Position numbers and translations under genes: made by a program. Shown here piece by piece: positions 1 through 8,623 of a stretch of 64,000 nucleotides of DNA; positions within the stretch are counted from its first letter, which is position 1, and every line of letters begins with the position of its first letter. Origin of the DNA: Marinobacter psychrophilus. Its GTDB lineage: Bacteria; Pseudomonadota; Gammaproteobacteria; Pseudomonadales; Oleiphilaceae. The notes beneath the pieces were generated by a model. That model saw only the letters and a list, made by a program, of their open reading frames with translations, was not told where the DNA came from and did not search any database. The stretch covers positions 992,001-1,056,000 of the forward strand of contig NZ_CP011494.1 in the NCBI RefSeq assembly GCF_001043175.1, given 5' to 3'.

Positions 1-705
1 GCCCGCCACCTGGCAGACGCCGGCGTGAAAGATTTCCTGGTAGCCAACCGTACCCTGGAGCGGGCGCAAACGTTGGCGCAGGTCCACGGTGGTAAAGGCA
101 TATTGCTGTCCGACATCGCCGAACATTTGCACGAAGTGGACATTATTATTTCGTCCACCGCTAGCCCGCTGCCCGTTCTGGGCAAAGGCACCGTGGAGCG
201 GGCACTGAAAAAGCGCAAACACCAGCCCTTTTTCATGGTGGATATTGCTGTTCCGCGGGACATAGAACCGGAAGTGGCCGAGCTCGATGACGTGTATCTT
301 TACACCGTTGACGACCTGCGTCAGGTGATTGAAGAGAACATTCGCTCCCGCGAGGGCGCCGCCCGGGAAGCCGAAGACCTGATTAATCTGGGTGTGCAGG
401 AATTTCTGAACCAACTGCGCGCACTGGACGCTGTATTCACGCTGAAGCAGTTCCGCCAGCGAGCCGAAGATCTGCGCGATGTGGAAACTGAAAAAGCGCT
501 TCGCTCTTTGCGCAACGGCGCCGATCCGGAAACCGTGATGCGCAGCCTGGCTCGTGGTATTACCAACAAGTTGCTACACCAACCGTCAATTCAGGTACGC
601 AAGGCCACCACCGCCGGGCGCATCGAGGTCACTGAATGGTTGCGGGAATTGCACCAGCTTGATGCAGAAGAAACCGACCATAAGACCCCCGTTGGAAAAC
701 TATGA
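1..705 (+). CDS. hemA: Glutamyl-tRNA reductase, C-terminal part (5' end outside window)
   Basis: HemA reduces glutamyl-tRNA(Glu) to glutamate-1-semialdehyde, the first committed step of C5-pathway haem synthesis in the cytoplasm. The frame is open from base 1 and encodes 234 residues; E. coli HemA has 418, so the N-terminal catalytic domain, including the nucleophilic cysteine, lies upstream of the window. Visible are most of the NADPH-binding Rossmann domain ([29 protein letters not shown]) and the helical dimerisation domain. The gene overlaps prfA by 4 bases (stop TGA inside ATGA), and hemA-prfA-prmC is a common gammaproteobacterial order. The GTG at base 25 is not the real start, because homologous sequence continues upstream of it. 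Confidence 0.96.
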   Translation, partial: ARHLADAGVKDFLVANRTLERAQTLAQVHGGKGILLSDIAEHLHEVDIIISSTASPLPVLGKGTVERALKKRKHQPFFMVDIAVPRDIEPEVAELDDVYLYTVDDLRQVIEENIRSREGAAREAEDLINLGVQEFLNQLRALDAVFTLKQFRQRAEDLRDVETEKALRSLRNGADPETVMRSLARGITNKLLHQPSIQVRKATTAGRIEVTEWLRELHQLDAEETDHKTPVGKL

Positions 706-1790
706 AGCCGTCTATTCAGTCTCGCCTTGAACAGCTTGTTGAACGTTTTGAAGAAGTCAGCGCCTTGCTCAGCGATGCCGGCGTGATTGCCAATCAGAAT
801 AAATTTCGCGAGTTGTCCCGCGAATACGCCGAAATAGAGCCGGTGGTGCAGTGTTTCCAAGCCTGGCAGCACTCCCTTGTGGACATCAACGAAGCGCGAG
901 AGCTGTGTAAAGACGGCGACGCTGACATGCGTGAAATGGCGGAAGAAGAGCTGCGCACCGCCCAGCAAGCCAGCGAAGAACTGGACGCAGAACTGCAGGG
1001 CCTGATGCTGCCAAAAGACCCGAACGACGGTAAAAACGTGTTTTTGGAAGTGCGCGCCGGCGCCGGCGGCGACGAAGCCGCCATATTTGCCGGTGACCTG
1101 TTCCGCATGTACAGCCGTTTTGCTGAACGGCGGCGCTGGCAGGTGGAAATTCTCAGCGCCAGCGACGGCGAACACGGCGGTTACAAAGAGGTGATTGCGC
1201 GGGTGACTGGCAGTGGCGTGTACGGCACGCTGAAGTTTGAATCTGGTGTGCATCGCGTACAAAGAGTACCGGAAACCGAATCCCAGGGCCGCATTCACAC
1301 CTCGGCCTGCACTGTGGCTGTTATGCCGGAAGCCGACGAAGCCGAGGCGGTAGAAATCAACAAGGGCGACTTACGGGTAGACACCTTTCGCGCCTCTGGT
1401 GCCGGCGGCCAGCACGTTAACAAGACCGACTCCGCCATTCGCATTACGCACTTGCCAAGTGGCTTGGTGGTGGAATGCCAGGAAGAGCGCTCGCAGCATA
1501 AAAACCGTGCCAAGGCCATGAGCCTGCTGGCTTCGCGCTTGCAGAATATTGAAACCGAGCGCGCCAATCAAAGCATGGCCGAAACCCGCAAAAGCCTGGT
1601 GGGCAGCGGCGACCGCTCCGAGCGCATTCGCACCTACAACTTCCCCCAGAGCCGGGTAACCGATCATCGCATCAACCTGACCCTGTACAAGCTAGATGAA
1701 GTGATTGCGGGCGATCTGGATTCGGTGATTAGGCCATTGCTGCAAGAACACCAGGCCGAGCTGTTGGCTGCGCTGGCCGATGACCGCTGA
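702..1790 (+). CDS. prfA: Peptide chain release factor 1
   Basis: RF1 ends translation at UAA and UAG by triggering peptidyl-tRNA hydrolysis on the ribosome. The 362-residue product is full length for the family. The universal GGQ motif is at about residues 235-237 ([17 protein letters not shown]), and the codon-recognition tripeptide is PET at 190-192, matching the PxT of RF1 rather than the SPF of RF2. The start overlaps the end of hemA by 4 bases, and the last 11 bases overlap prmC, so the three genes are probably translationally coupled. The next product, PrmC, methylates the glutamine of this GGQ motif. Two nearby genes end in TAG, an RF1 codon. Confidence 0.98.
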   Translation: MKPSIQSRLEQLVERFEEVSALLSDAGVIANQNKFRELSREYAEIEPVVQCFQAWQHSLVDINEARELCKDGDADMREMAEEELRTAQQASEELDAELQGLMLPKDPNDGKNVFLEVRAGAGGDEAAIFAGDLFRMYSRFAERRRWQVEILSASDGEHGGYKEVIARVTGSGVYGTLKFESGVHRVQRVPETESQGRIHTSACTVAVMPEADEAEAVEINKGDLRVDTFRASGAGGQHVNKTDSAIRITHLPSGLVVECQEERSQHKNRAKAMSLLASRLQNIETERANQSMAETRKSLVGSGDRSERIRTYNFPQSRVTDHRINLTLYKLDEVIAGDLDSVIRPLLQEHQAELLAALADDR

Positions 1791-2724
1791 TTTTGCTGAC
1801 AACCTGGGCACCTTTGATCCAGTCACTTTACGCTGTGACGAATTGCTACGCGCAGCTGCGAGCCGTATCGGCAGTGATTCGCCCCAGCTAGACGCCGAGC
1901 TGTTACTGGCCCAGGTAACCGGATGGTCCCGAACCCGCTTCCGTGCTTTCCCCGAACAACACGTCAGTCTTGTGCAGGCGGCTGCTTTTGAGCAGCTTGT
2001 AGCCAAGCGCGCAGCGGGTGAACCCGTTGCTTACGTGCTGGGGCAGCAAGAGTTTTGGTCACTGCCGTTGCAGGTGAACGCTGCCACGTTGATTCCACGG
2101 CCCGATACCGAATGTGTGGTCGAGCAGGCGCTGACCCTGAATCTGCCAGCCCAGGCACGGGTTTTGGATTTGGGTACAGGTACCGGCGCCATTGCCTTGG
2201 CGCTGGCCTGCGAGCGGCCTGATTGGGACATAACCGCCAGTGACTTTGTAGATGCCGCCGTCGCCTTGGCGCAGAGCAACTCAGCGGCGCTGAATCTGCC
2301 AATTCAGGTGGTGAAAAGCCACTGGTTCGACCAGCTTGCGGCTGTCTGTTTTGATCAACGTTCTAACCGACGTGGCGATCAGCGTCGTGATTTACAGCGT
2401 GATTTAAGTGGTGATCAGGGCTTTGATTTGATCGTGTCTAACCCGCCTTATATTGCGAAAACTGATCATCATCTGATTGAAGGTGACGTTCGTTTCGAAC
2501 CGGCCTCTGCGCTGGTGTCGGGTGCCGATGGCCTGGATGATATCCGCCATATTGTGGCCGCTGCGCCACGTTGGCTGAACGCTGGCGGATGGTTGCTGTT
2601 AGAACACGGTTATGATCAGGCGCAGGCTGTGCGGGAGTTGCTAGACCAACAGGGCTTTGATCAGGTACATAGCCGAAAGGACTACGGCCGTAATGACCGA
2701 GTGACTCTTGGCCAAGTCAGGTAG
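1780..2724 (+). CDS. prmC: Release factor glutamine methyltransferase
   Basis: PrmC (HemK) uses S-adenosylmethionine to N5-methylate the GGQ glutamine of RF1 and RF2. The 314-residue product has the SAM-binding motif [12 protein letters not shown] at 129-140 and the catalytic NPPY at 221-224. It is longer than the roughly 277-residue E. coli enzyme, partly because of an Arg/Asp-rich insertion at about 190-213 just before NPPY, encoded by imperfectly repeated DNA. It starts inside the end of prfA (11-base overlap). Its TAG stop shares its last G with the first base of a palindromic repeat at 2724. Confidence 0.96.
   Translation: MTADFADNLGTFDPVTLRCDELLRAAASRIGSDSPQLDAELLLAQVTGWSRTRFRAFPEQHVSLVQAAAFEQLVAKRAAGEPVAYVLGQQEFWSLPLQVNAATLIPRPDTECVVEQALTLNLPAQARVLDLGTGTGAIALALACERPDWDITASDFVDAAVALAQSNSAALNLPIQVVKSHWFDQLAAVCFDQRSNRRGDQRRDLQRDLSGDQGFDLIVSNPPYIAKTDHHLIEGDVRFEPASALVSGADGLDDIRHIVAAAPRWLNAGGWLLLEHGYDQAQAVRELLDQQGFDQVHSRKDYGRNDRVTLGQVR
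2351..2418 (+). repeat. Imperfect internal repeat inside prmC
   Basis: Short units such as GATCAGCGTCGTGATTTA and CAGCGTGATTTAAGTGGTG repeat imperfectly here and encode an Asp/Arg-rich stretch ([20 protein letters not shown]) just before the catalytic NPPY motif. The unit length varies, so this looks like an old local duplication. I infer it is a loop insertion that does not disturb the fold. Confidence 0.5.
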
Positions 2725-2748
2725 GGGACGGATTTCAAATCCGTCCCC
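2724..2748. repeat. Dispersed palindrome copy 1
   Basis: A perfect inverted repeat: 12-base arm GGGGACGGATTT, central C, then the reverse complement. The first G is the last base of the prmC TAG stop codon. It is the GC variant of the family (GACGGATTT rather than GACAGATTT). Confidence 0.9.
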
Positions 2749-2772
2749 GCTTTCCGTGTCCGTTTTCTCCCA

Positions 2773-2807
2773 AGACCGGGGACAGACTTCAAATCTGTCC
2801 CCGGTCT
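2773..2807. repeat. Dispersed palindrome copy 2 (extended arms)
   Basis: The same core with arms extended to 17 bases by AGACC/GGTCT, one mismatched pair and a central C at 2790. It is 24 bases after copy 1, in the prmC-moeB spacer. Confidence 0.9.
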
Positions 2808-2826
2808 GCCTGGACATCCCACCCAT

Positions 2827-2851
2827 GAGGACAGATTTCAAATCTGCCCTC
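2827..2851. repeat. Dispersed palindrome copy 3
   Basis: Arms of 12 bases around a central C at 2839, one mismatch, outer bases GAGG/CCTC instead of GGGG/CCCC. It ends about 20 bases before the moeB start, so it would form a hairpin in the moeB leader. Confidence 0.85.
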
Positions 2852-2872
2852 GATCTGTCAACGGAGCCCTAC

Positions 2873-3622
2873 ATGCTAAGTGACGACGAGCTGTTACGTT
2901 ACAGTCGCCAGATTCTAATGCCGAACTTTGACATTGCCGGCCAGCAGGCGCTGAAATCCGCGCGCGTCTTAATAGTTGGCTCCGGCGGCCTTGGCTGCCC
3001 CGTGGCGCTTTACCTTGGCGCGGCCGGGGTGGGTCACCTGACGCTGGTAGACGACGATCATATCGAAGTGGCCAATTTGCAGCGCCAAATTGCTTTTGAA
3101 ACCGTCCAGCTCGGGGAATCCAAAGCCGAGCGCCTGGCCGATCGCATTCACGGTATAAACCCATTGATAACGGTAGACGTGATTCGCCAGCGGCTGGAGG
3201 GCGAAGATTTTGACGCCCCTGTGAAACAAGCAAGCCTTGTGTTGGATTGCTGTGACAACTTCAATACCCGCTTTGCCCTGAACCGAGCGTGCGTGAAAGC
3301 CGGCGTACCGCTGGTGTCTGGTGCGGCCATTCGTGGCGAAGGTCAGATCAGCGTGTACGACAGCCGTCAGCCACAGTCCCCTTGTTACCATTGCCTGTAT
3401 CCTGAACAAGGTAATGAGGACCTGACCTGCTCCGAAGCCGGTGTAATAGCCCCACTGGTTGGCATGATCGGCGCTGCGCAGGCGATGGAAGCAATAAAAG
3501 TCATCAGCGGTGTGGGTAAAACTCTGGTAGGCCGCCTGTTGATCGTTGACGCCTGGAGCATGGAATGGCGCGAAATGAAGCTGGCCAAAGATCCGGCTTG
3601 CCCGGTGTGCAATAACAATTAG
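2873..3622 (+). CDS. moeB: Molybdopterin-synthase adenylyltransferase (ThiF/MoeB family)
   Basis: MoeB adenylates the C-terminal glycine of MoaD before sulfur transfer in molybdopterin synthesis; ThiF does the same for ThiS in thiamine synthesis. The 249-residue product has the nucleotide-binding glycine-rich motif (IVGSGGLGCPVALYLGAAGVG), the DxDxIExxNLQRQ-type segment, and paired zinc CxxC motifs (CYHC and CPVC near the C-terminus). I chose ATG 2873 (MLSDDELLRYSRQ), where homology begins; an upstream in-frame ATG at 2708 would translate the three palindromic repeats. MoeB and ThiF are hard to separate by sequence alone. Position after prmC is common in Pseudomonas-like genomes. The TAG stop overlaps another palindrome by one base. 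Confidence 0.9.
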   Translation: MLSDDELLRYSRQILMPNFDIAGQQALKSARVLIVGSGGLGCPVALYLGAAGVGHLTLVDDDHIEVANLQRQIAFETVQLGESKAERLADRIHGINPLITVDVIRQRLEGEDFDAPVKQASLVLDCCDNFNTRFALNRACVKAGVPLVSGAAIRGEGQISVYDSRQPQSPCYHCLYPEQGNEDLTCSEAGVIAPLVGMIGAAQAMEAIKVISGVGKTLVGRLLIVDAWSMEWREMKLAKDPACPVCNNN

Positions 3623-3646
3623 GGGACAGACTTCAAGTCTGTCCCC
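3622..3646. repeat. Dispersed palindrome copy 4
   Basis: Perfect palindrome: 12-base arm GGGGACAGACTT, central C, reverse complement. Its first G is the last base of the moeB TAG stop. It lies between convergent moeB and phrB. Confidence 0.9.
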
Positions 3647-3663
3647 GGTTCTGCAGTCTACTG

Positions 3664-3692
3664 CCGGGGACGGATTTCAAATCCGTCCCCGG
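3664..3692. repeat. Dispersed palindrome copy 5
   Basis: Perfect palindrome with 14-base arms (CCGGGGACGGATTT, central C, reverse complement), 17 bases after copy 4. It ends 14 bases before the phrB stop. Neither copy 4 nor 5 is followed by a T-run, so a terminator role is not supported by sequence. Confidence 0.9.
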
Positions 3693-3706
3693 CTGCTCCC
3701 GGTCAT

Positions 3707-5173
3707 TCAGTCCCTCAGCGCCTGAAACCGCGCAATCGCCTCTTTCCGGCTTTCTTTCAAATCCACAATGGGCCTGGGGTAGCCCCCGGGAATCACCCCG
3801 CCTTTACCAGGGTTGTGAATCCGCTTGCTGTCCAGTTTCGCCAATTCTGGCACCCAGTGGCGGATAAATTCGCCGTCTGTGTCAAAGCGTTCGCCCTGGG
3901 TCATCGGGTTGAATACCCGGAAGTAGGGCGACGCATCGGTGCCGGTAGACGCGCTCCACTGCCAGCCGCCGTTGTTCGAAGCCAGGTAACCATCCGCCAG
4001 CTTTGACATGAAATAAGCCTCGCCCCGGCGCCAGTCAATAAACAAATTTTTGGTCAAAAACATCGCTGCCACCATCCGTAGCCGGTTGTGCATCCAGCCG
4101 GTGGCATTGAGCTGACGCATGGCGGCGTCTACCATCGGGATGCCTGTTCTACCATTTTTCCAGGCTTCAAAATGCTCGTCGGCGGTGTTCCAGTGCAAGG
4201 CCTCGGTTTCGGGCTTGAACGCCCGGTGCATGCTTACCCGCGGGTAGTGGTAAAGAATGTGTATGTAAAAGTCGCGCCAGGCCAGCTCGGTCACCCAGGT
4301 AAAAAAACCTTCCTCGTTGTTGTTGGCTTTGCCAAAAGAGCTGCCCATAGACTCCTTTAGTTGCCACGCTGCCTGCACACACTGGCGGCCAGAAAGCGCG
4401 CCGATAGCCAGGTAAGGCGACAACTTGCTGGTGCCCTCAATCGCGGGAAAGTCGCGATCTTGTTTGTAATCACCCGCTCGCTCTTGCAAAAAGTTCTGTA
4501 GAGCAGCGTGGCCAGCGTTCTCCCCTGTGGTCACTAACGCCGGTGGTGCCTCGCCAAAAAGCATATCCACTTCTTTTTTCAGGATCACGCTGTTGCTGTT
4601 TTTAACGTCGGCGCCGGCCAACGCTTCGCCCACTTTTTTTGGCACGGCAAACAGCGTGGGTTGCTGTTCTTCCTGCCAGCTGCGCCAGCGCCGGGAAAAT
4701 GGCGTGAACACCGAATAAGGCTGGCTTTGCTGGGTCAGTACTTCGCCTACCGGCACCGCGGCCTGGTCACGGTACTTGCTGACCTTAACGCCAAGCGTGT
4801 CGAACCGCGGCTTCAGGGCTTTGTCGCGGCGTCGTTCGCTTACACCGTATTCTTCGTTGAAGTGAACCTGGCTAATCTTGTGCTCGCGGCAAAATGCTTC
4901 CAGCGTACCCAGTGACTGCTCAAAGTCTGCGGCGCGCAAAAAACTCAGGGCAATGCCCAGTTTTGCCAGTTCCTGTGCCAGCGCATCGGCGTGGTCTAGC
5001 ATCAGGTGCACCTTGGCCGCCGACCAGTCGTGGCTGAGCCACTGCTCCGTAGTGACAATAAAGCAGGCTTTAACCGGCTCGTCAGATGATTGCACAGCGC
5101 TCTGGCAGGCGGCAGCCAGGGCCGGATTGTCGGCGGCTCTGAGGTCGTTACGGAACCAGACCAGCTGAGTCAT
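3707..5173 (-). CDS. phrB: Deoxyribodipyrimidine photo-lyase
   Basis: This cytoplasmic flavoenzyme splits UV-induced cyclobutane pyrimidine dimers using blue light, with FADH- and an antenna chromophore. The 488-residue product has the N-terminal antenna-binding domain (MTQLVWFRNDLRAADNPAL) and the FAD-binding C-terminal domain, with conserved segments around WRDFYIHILYHYPR, GWMHNRLRMV and NGGWQWSASTGTDASPYFR. Length is typical of class I CPD photolyases. It is convergent with moeB. The start codon is preceded by AGGAGACACC on the coding strand. No partner gene is adjacent. Confidence 0.96.
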   Translation of the reverse strand: MTQLVWFRNDLRAADNPALAAACQSAVQSSDEPVKACFIVTTEQWLSHDWSAAKVHLMLDHADALAQELAKLGIALSFLRAADFEQSLGTLEAFCREHKISQVHFNEEYGVSERRRDKALKPRFDTLGVKVSKYRDQAAVPVGEVLTQQSQPYSVFTPFSRRWRSWQEEQQPTLFAVPKKVGEALAGADVKNSNSVILKKEVDMLFGEAPPALVTTGENAGHAALQNFLQERAGDYKQDRDFPAIEGTSKLSPYLAIGALSGRQCVQAAWQLKESMGSSFGKANNNEEGFFTWVTELAWRDFYIHILYHYPRVSMHRAFKPETEALHWNTADEHFEAWKNGRTGIPMVDAAMRQLNATGWMHNRLRMVAAMFLTKNLFIDWRRGEAYFMSKLADGYLASNNGGWQWSASTGTDASPYFRVFNPMTQGERFDTDGEFIRHWVPELAKLDSKRIHNPGKGGVIPGGYPRPIVDLKESRKEAIARFQALRD

Positions 5174-5339
5174 GGTGTCTCCTGAGTGTTGGCTAAAAGG
5201 GTTGTTCAGAGCTAGCCGTACGGGTAATTACACTGCGCGTAGCGACTAAAACAACGGGTTTATCTATTCGCTGCTATTGTGGTATTGGATTATAGTGAGC
5301 GCAACATGGCGGCTCAAAAAACAGGAAGATAACCGGCGT

Positions 5340-6206
5340 ATGAAACAGCCCGCAGAGTGCTCTCTAAAGCATTCTCCACAGCATTCTGCAGCCGCTGATC
5401 AACGCTGGAAATCCAGCAGCGATGACGGCCTGTGGGCCAGCCCGTACACCCTGAAATCCGGTGAAACCCAGCACCACAGCTTGGGCCACTCGCAAATCTG
5501 GGTGACGTTGCTGGACATGGAATGGCAAATTCGTTCCCAGCAGGAAGAACAGCAGCAGGTGCCTAAAGACTGGAAACTGGTGACCGGCCACTCACTGCCA
5601 TCGTCAGACATTCCAGTGCAGCGGTTCATCCGTAACGGCGATGCCGAAATGGTGACCTATGTTCCTGCCATGGCGGACCGCCCAACGGTTATTAGGCCTT
5701 ACCAGCCGCTCACCATAGCGGCCGAAGGGCAGTGCATTATCTATGTCGGCACAGCCCTTTGGATGAACGTGTGCATCGGCCCCAAACAGCTGTTGGTGGC
5801 AAGCATACCGCTGTCGGAACCGTCGTTGACTTGGGTCGGTAGCAACACCATGGAAGGCGAACTGTGTTATTCCGCCCAAAGCTACGCCCGCCTGGCGTTA
5901 GAGGCGGTGCCCAAGCGCCCCTGGCGCGCTGTTACCCCGGTTAACATCCACAACCGGCGGCCGCAGCCTTTGTTAGTAGAGCGCTTCAATCTGCCTACCC
6001 AGCTGTTATCGATTCACCGCAATCACCTTGGCCAGCTGTGGACGCCGGGGGTGAATGTGGAAGTAGACACCGATGTGAACGCCGCCAGCATGCGGGTAGA
6101 CCCGTCGCCTCCGCCGGCTGCCGGCCCCTGCGAGCCCCTGGGCCCGGCCCGGGAGCAAGTCAGCCGCGGGCGCTTTGTGCGCACCCTGGACCGGATATTC
6201 GGTTGA
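5340..6206 (+). CDS. Conserved hypothetical protein, first gene of the mscS/rimK cluster
   Basis: I do not recognise this 288-residue protein with certainty. The start ATG 5340 (MKQPAECSLKHS) follows AGGAAGATAACC; an upstream in-frame start at 5277 has no better support. There is no signal peptide or clear membrane segment. The middle is beta-rich with segments such as PTVIRPYQPLTIAAEGQCI and LLVASIPLSEPSLTWVGS, and the C-terminus is Pro-rich (RVDPSPPPAAGPCEP). It is 119 bases upstream of mscS on the same strand. I recall DUF432-type proteins beside such clusters, but I cannot confirm that family here. Its role is probably tied to the channel or RimK genes that follow; that is inference. Confidence 0.6.
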   Translation: MKQPAECSLKHSPQHSAAADQRWKSSSDDGLWASPYTLKSGETQHHSLGHSQIWVTLLDMEWQIRSQQEEQQQVPKDWKLVTGHSLPSSDIPVQRFIRNGDAEMVTYVPAMADRPTVIRPYQPLTIAAEGQCIIYVGTALWMNVCIGPKQLLVASIPLSEPSLTWVGSNTMEGELCYSAQSYARLALEAVPKRPWRAVTPVNIHNRRPQPLLVERFNLPTQLLSIHRNHLGQLWTPGVNVEVDTDVNAASMRVDPSPPPAAGPCEPLGPAREQVSRGRFVRTLDRIFG

Positions 6207-6325
6207 CCTTTTATTTAGCTGATTTTCCATTTGATTGAACTTGGGTTTGCGTGGTCCTCTATCCGACTGATCTTCTGTTCGGGTGGCTTTTTATTTGATG
6301 GGTACAAGCCGGGAGTAAACGTACT

Positions 6326-7213
6326 GTGTTGGATCAACTAAAACACATGGCTGCCAGCGTCGTTGATGGCATTGCCTGGGGCCAATGGTTCAGTTCGCTG
6401 TTCCTGTTTGGCTTAGGCCTGTTATTGGCTACGTTTGCAGCCCGCAGTGTCAGCCGATTTATGGCCAAACGTGCTTCGCGCCATCACACGGTAATGCTAA
6501 AGCGCTTGGTGTTTTATGTCATTGTCGTGATTTTTGCGGTGGCCGCCCTGCGTGAAGCGGGGTTTTCGCTGGATGTGGTGCTGGGCGCAGCCGGTATTTT
6601 AACCGTAGCCATCGGTTTTGCCTCGCAAACATCGGCTTCCAACATGATCAGCGGATTGTTTTTGCTGGTGGAAAAACCGTTTGAAATTGGCGACGTAATC
6701 GAAGCCGACGCCACCATTGGCGAGGTGGTCAGTATTGACATGCTGAGTGTAAAACTGCGCACGCCAGACAACCTTTATGTTCGCATTCCCAATGAAACTC
6801 TGATCAAAACCAAGGTGGTTAATCGTTTCCGCTTTCCCATTCGCCGGCTCGACCTGACGGTTGGCATTGCTTACGCTGAAGACGTAGAACGGGTAGAAAA
6901 ACTGCTCTTGGCACTGGCAGAAAAGCACCCAACCTGCCTGAAAGAGCCGAACCCATTCGTGTTGGTGACCGGGTTTGGTCAGTCGTCGGTAGACGTGCAG
7001 TTTTCATTCTGGGTACCCAGGGAAAAACTGGAGGCCAGTCGCAGCAGTATGATGATTGCAGTTAAAAAAATGCTCGACCGGGAAAAAGTTGAAATTCCCT
7101 TTCCCCACACCAGCATATACGCAGGTAGCCATTCAGAACCTTTCCGTGTGCAGCTGATGGCACCGCAAAATTTGCCAGACAAGGAACAGCCAGATGTCCA
7201 AAAAGACAGCTGA
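6326..7213 (+). CDS. Small-conductance mechanosensitive channel, MscS family
   Basis: MscS channels open under membrane tension and release solutes on hypo-osmotic shock; they form inner-membrane heptamers. The 295-residue product has N-terminal hydrophobic helices at about 18-42 and 58-76, the Gly/Ala-rich pore helix (LGAAGILTVAIGFASQTSASNMISG), the beta domain (EIGDVIEADATIGEVVSIDMLSVKLRT) and an alpha/beta C-terminal domain. Length is near the 286 of E. coli MscS. The start is GTG 6326, preceded by GGGAG at 6311-6315. The end overlaps the next gene by 20 bases, which suggests translational coupling with rimB. Confidence 0.93.
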   Translation: MLDQLKHMAASVVDGIAWGQWFSSLFLFGLGLLLATFAARSVSRFMAKRASRHHTVMLKRLVFYVIVVIFAVAALREAGFSLDVVLGAAGILTVAIGFASQTSASNMISGLFLLVEKPFEIGDVIEADATIGEVVSIDMLSVKLRTPDNLYVRIPNETLIKTKVVNRFRFPIRRLDLTVGIAYAEDVERVEKLLLALAEKHPTCLKEPNPFVLVTGFGQSSVDVQFSFWVPREKLEASRSSMMIAVKKMLDREKVEIPFPHTSIYAGSHSEPFRVQLMAPQNLPDKEQPDVQKDS

Positions 7214-7718
7214 CGGCTTAACGCCCGTCAACGGTTCCACAATCGCTGGGGGCTCTACAACTGCTGACGATTTTTCAAAAGTGCGCCTGGGTTGGCGCGA
7301 ATGGGTGGCTCTGCCCGAGTTGGGCATTGGCCTGATTAAAGCCAAGGTGGACACCGGTGCGCGTACATCGTGCCTGCACACCTTTCGCACCGAGCCCTAC
7401 ACTGAAAATGGCGAGCGCCGGGTAAAGTTTTGGGTGCACCCGACACAGAATGACCTGCAAGAGGTGATTGAGTGCGACGCGCGGGTGCTGGATGAACGCA
7501 ACGTGTCCGACTCCGGCGGCCACAAAGAATTACGGCTGGTGGTTGAAACCAACTTAGTGGTGGGCGACCAAAGCTGGCCCATAGAAATGACACTGACCAA
7601 CCGGGACTCCATGCGTTTTCGCATGTTGATTGGCCGTACCGCTATGGCGGGCTGGGCCACCGTTTTCCCGGAAGCATCTTATTTGGCCGGGCAACCGGTA
7701 TTGAGGAACGAATCATGA
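7194..7718 (+). CDS. rimB: RimB-like 'ATP-dependent zinc protease' family protein (retropepsin-like)
   Basis: The 174-residue product belongs to the family annotated as ATP-dependent zinc protease and found beside rimK; the fold is retropepsin-like. The diagnostic motif [13 protein letters not shown] is at residues 51-63, with D53 in the DTG/DTGA position of aspartic proteases. The second conserved segment ([15 protein letters not shown], here [16 protein letters not shown]) and LIGRTAM near the C-terminus also fit. The first 30 residues are Ser/Thr-rich and probably disordered. It starts within mscS and its last four bases overlap rimK (ATGA). The family name reflects early annotation; neither ATP nor zinc dependence can be seen from sequence. 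Confidence 0.87.
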   Translation: MSKKTADGLTPVNGSTIAGGSTTADDFSKVRLGWREWVALPELGIGLIKAKVDTGARTSCLHTFRTEPYTENGERRVKFWVHPTQNDLQEVIECDARVLDERNVSDSGGHKELRLVVETNLVVGDQSWPIEMTLTNRDSMRFRMLIGRTAMAGWATVFPEASYLAGQPVLRNES

Positions 7719-8620
7719 AAATTGCCGTGCTATCCCGTAACCGAAAATTGTATTCCACCCGCCGGCTGGTGGAGGAAGGAGTCAACCGCGGCCACGAGGT
7801 GCGTGTCATTGACTGCCTACACTGTTCCATGAACATTACCTCGGCAAATCCTGCGATTCATTATCACCAGCAAGTGCTGGAAGATTTTGACGTGGTTATT
7901 CCGCGTATCGGTGCGTCAGTCACCTTCTACGGCACAGCGGTATTGCGTCAGTTTGAAATGATGGGCACGTTTCCAGTCAACGAATCGGTCGCCATTACCC
8001 GCTCCCGCGACAAACTGCGCTCGCTGCAGTTGTTAGCCCGCAAAGGCGTTGGCATGCCCGTAACCGGTTTTGCCAACAAGCCCGATAGCGTTCCTGATCT
8101 GCTAAAAATGGTGGGTGGCGCCCCGGTGGTTATCAAATTGCTGCAAGGTACCCAAGGCATTGGCGTGGTGCTGGCGGAAACACGCACCGCTGCGGAAAGC
8201 GTTATTGAAGCGTTTATGGGTTTAAAAGCCGACATACTGGTGCAGGAATTTATCAAGGAAGCCGGCGGCGCCGACATTCGCTGTTTTGTCATAGGCGACA
8301 AAGTCATCGCCGCCATGAAACGCCAGGGTGCTGACGGTGAATTCCGTTCTAATTTACACCGCGGCGGCACTGCCTCGTTGATTCGCATTACGCCGGACGA
8401 GCGCCGCACCGCGATTACCGCGGCCAAGGCCATGGGCCTGAACGTGGCGGGTGTAGACCTGCTGCGCTCGTCCCGTGGGCCGTTGGTGATGGAAGTAAAC
8501 TCCTCGCCAGGGCTTGAGGGCATTGAAAATGCTACAGGTAAAAACGTCGCCGGTTTGATCATGAGCTGGATTGAAAAAAATCAGGCCCCCAGTCGCACAA
8601 AAACCCGGGGCAGAGGATAA
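7715..8620 (+). CDS. rimK: RimK-type alpha-L-glutamate ligase
   Basis: RimK is an ATP-grasp ligase that adds glutamate residues to the C-terminus of ribosomal protein S6 and can make poly-alpha-glutamate. The 301-residue product matches the E. coli length (300). Visible are the N-terminal domain start [18 protein letters not shown], the ATP-grasp substrate loop ([19 protein letters not shown]), a Gly-rich nucleotide loop ([12 protein letters not shown]) and metal-ligand segment [14 protein letters not shown]. The start overlaps rimB by four bases and the next gene begins 3 bases after the stop, so these genes form a tight unit. Presence of rimB-rimK fits the S6-modification system described in Pseudomonas. 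Confidence 0.93.
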   Translation: MKIAVLSRNRKLYSTRRLVEEGVNRGHEVRVIDCLHCSMNITSANPAIHYHQQVLEDFDVVIPRIGASVTFYGTAVLRQFEMMGTFPVNESVAITRSRDKLRSLQLLARKGVGMPVTGFANKPDSVPDLLKMVGGAPVVIKLLQGTQGIGVVLAETRTAAESVIEAFMGLKADILVQEFIKEAGGADIRCFVIGDKVIAAMKRQGADGEFRSNLHRGGTASLIRITPDERRTAITAAKAMGLNVAGVDLLRSSRGPLVMEVNSSPGLEGIENATGKNVAGLIMSWIEKNQAPSRTKTRGRG

Positions 8621-8623
8621 CCG

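Noticed and set aside
2708..2872. N-terminal extension of MoeB
   Set aside because: The extra 55 residues would be translated from three palindromic repeats; homology begins at ATG 2873.
3622..3692. Palindrome copies 4 and 5 as rho-independent terminators of moeB and phrB
   Set aside because: No T-run follows either hairpin on either strand, so they were listed as repeats.
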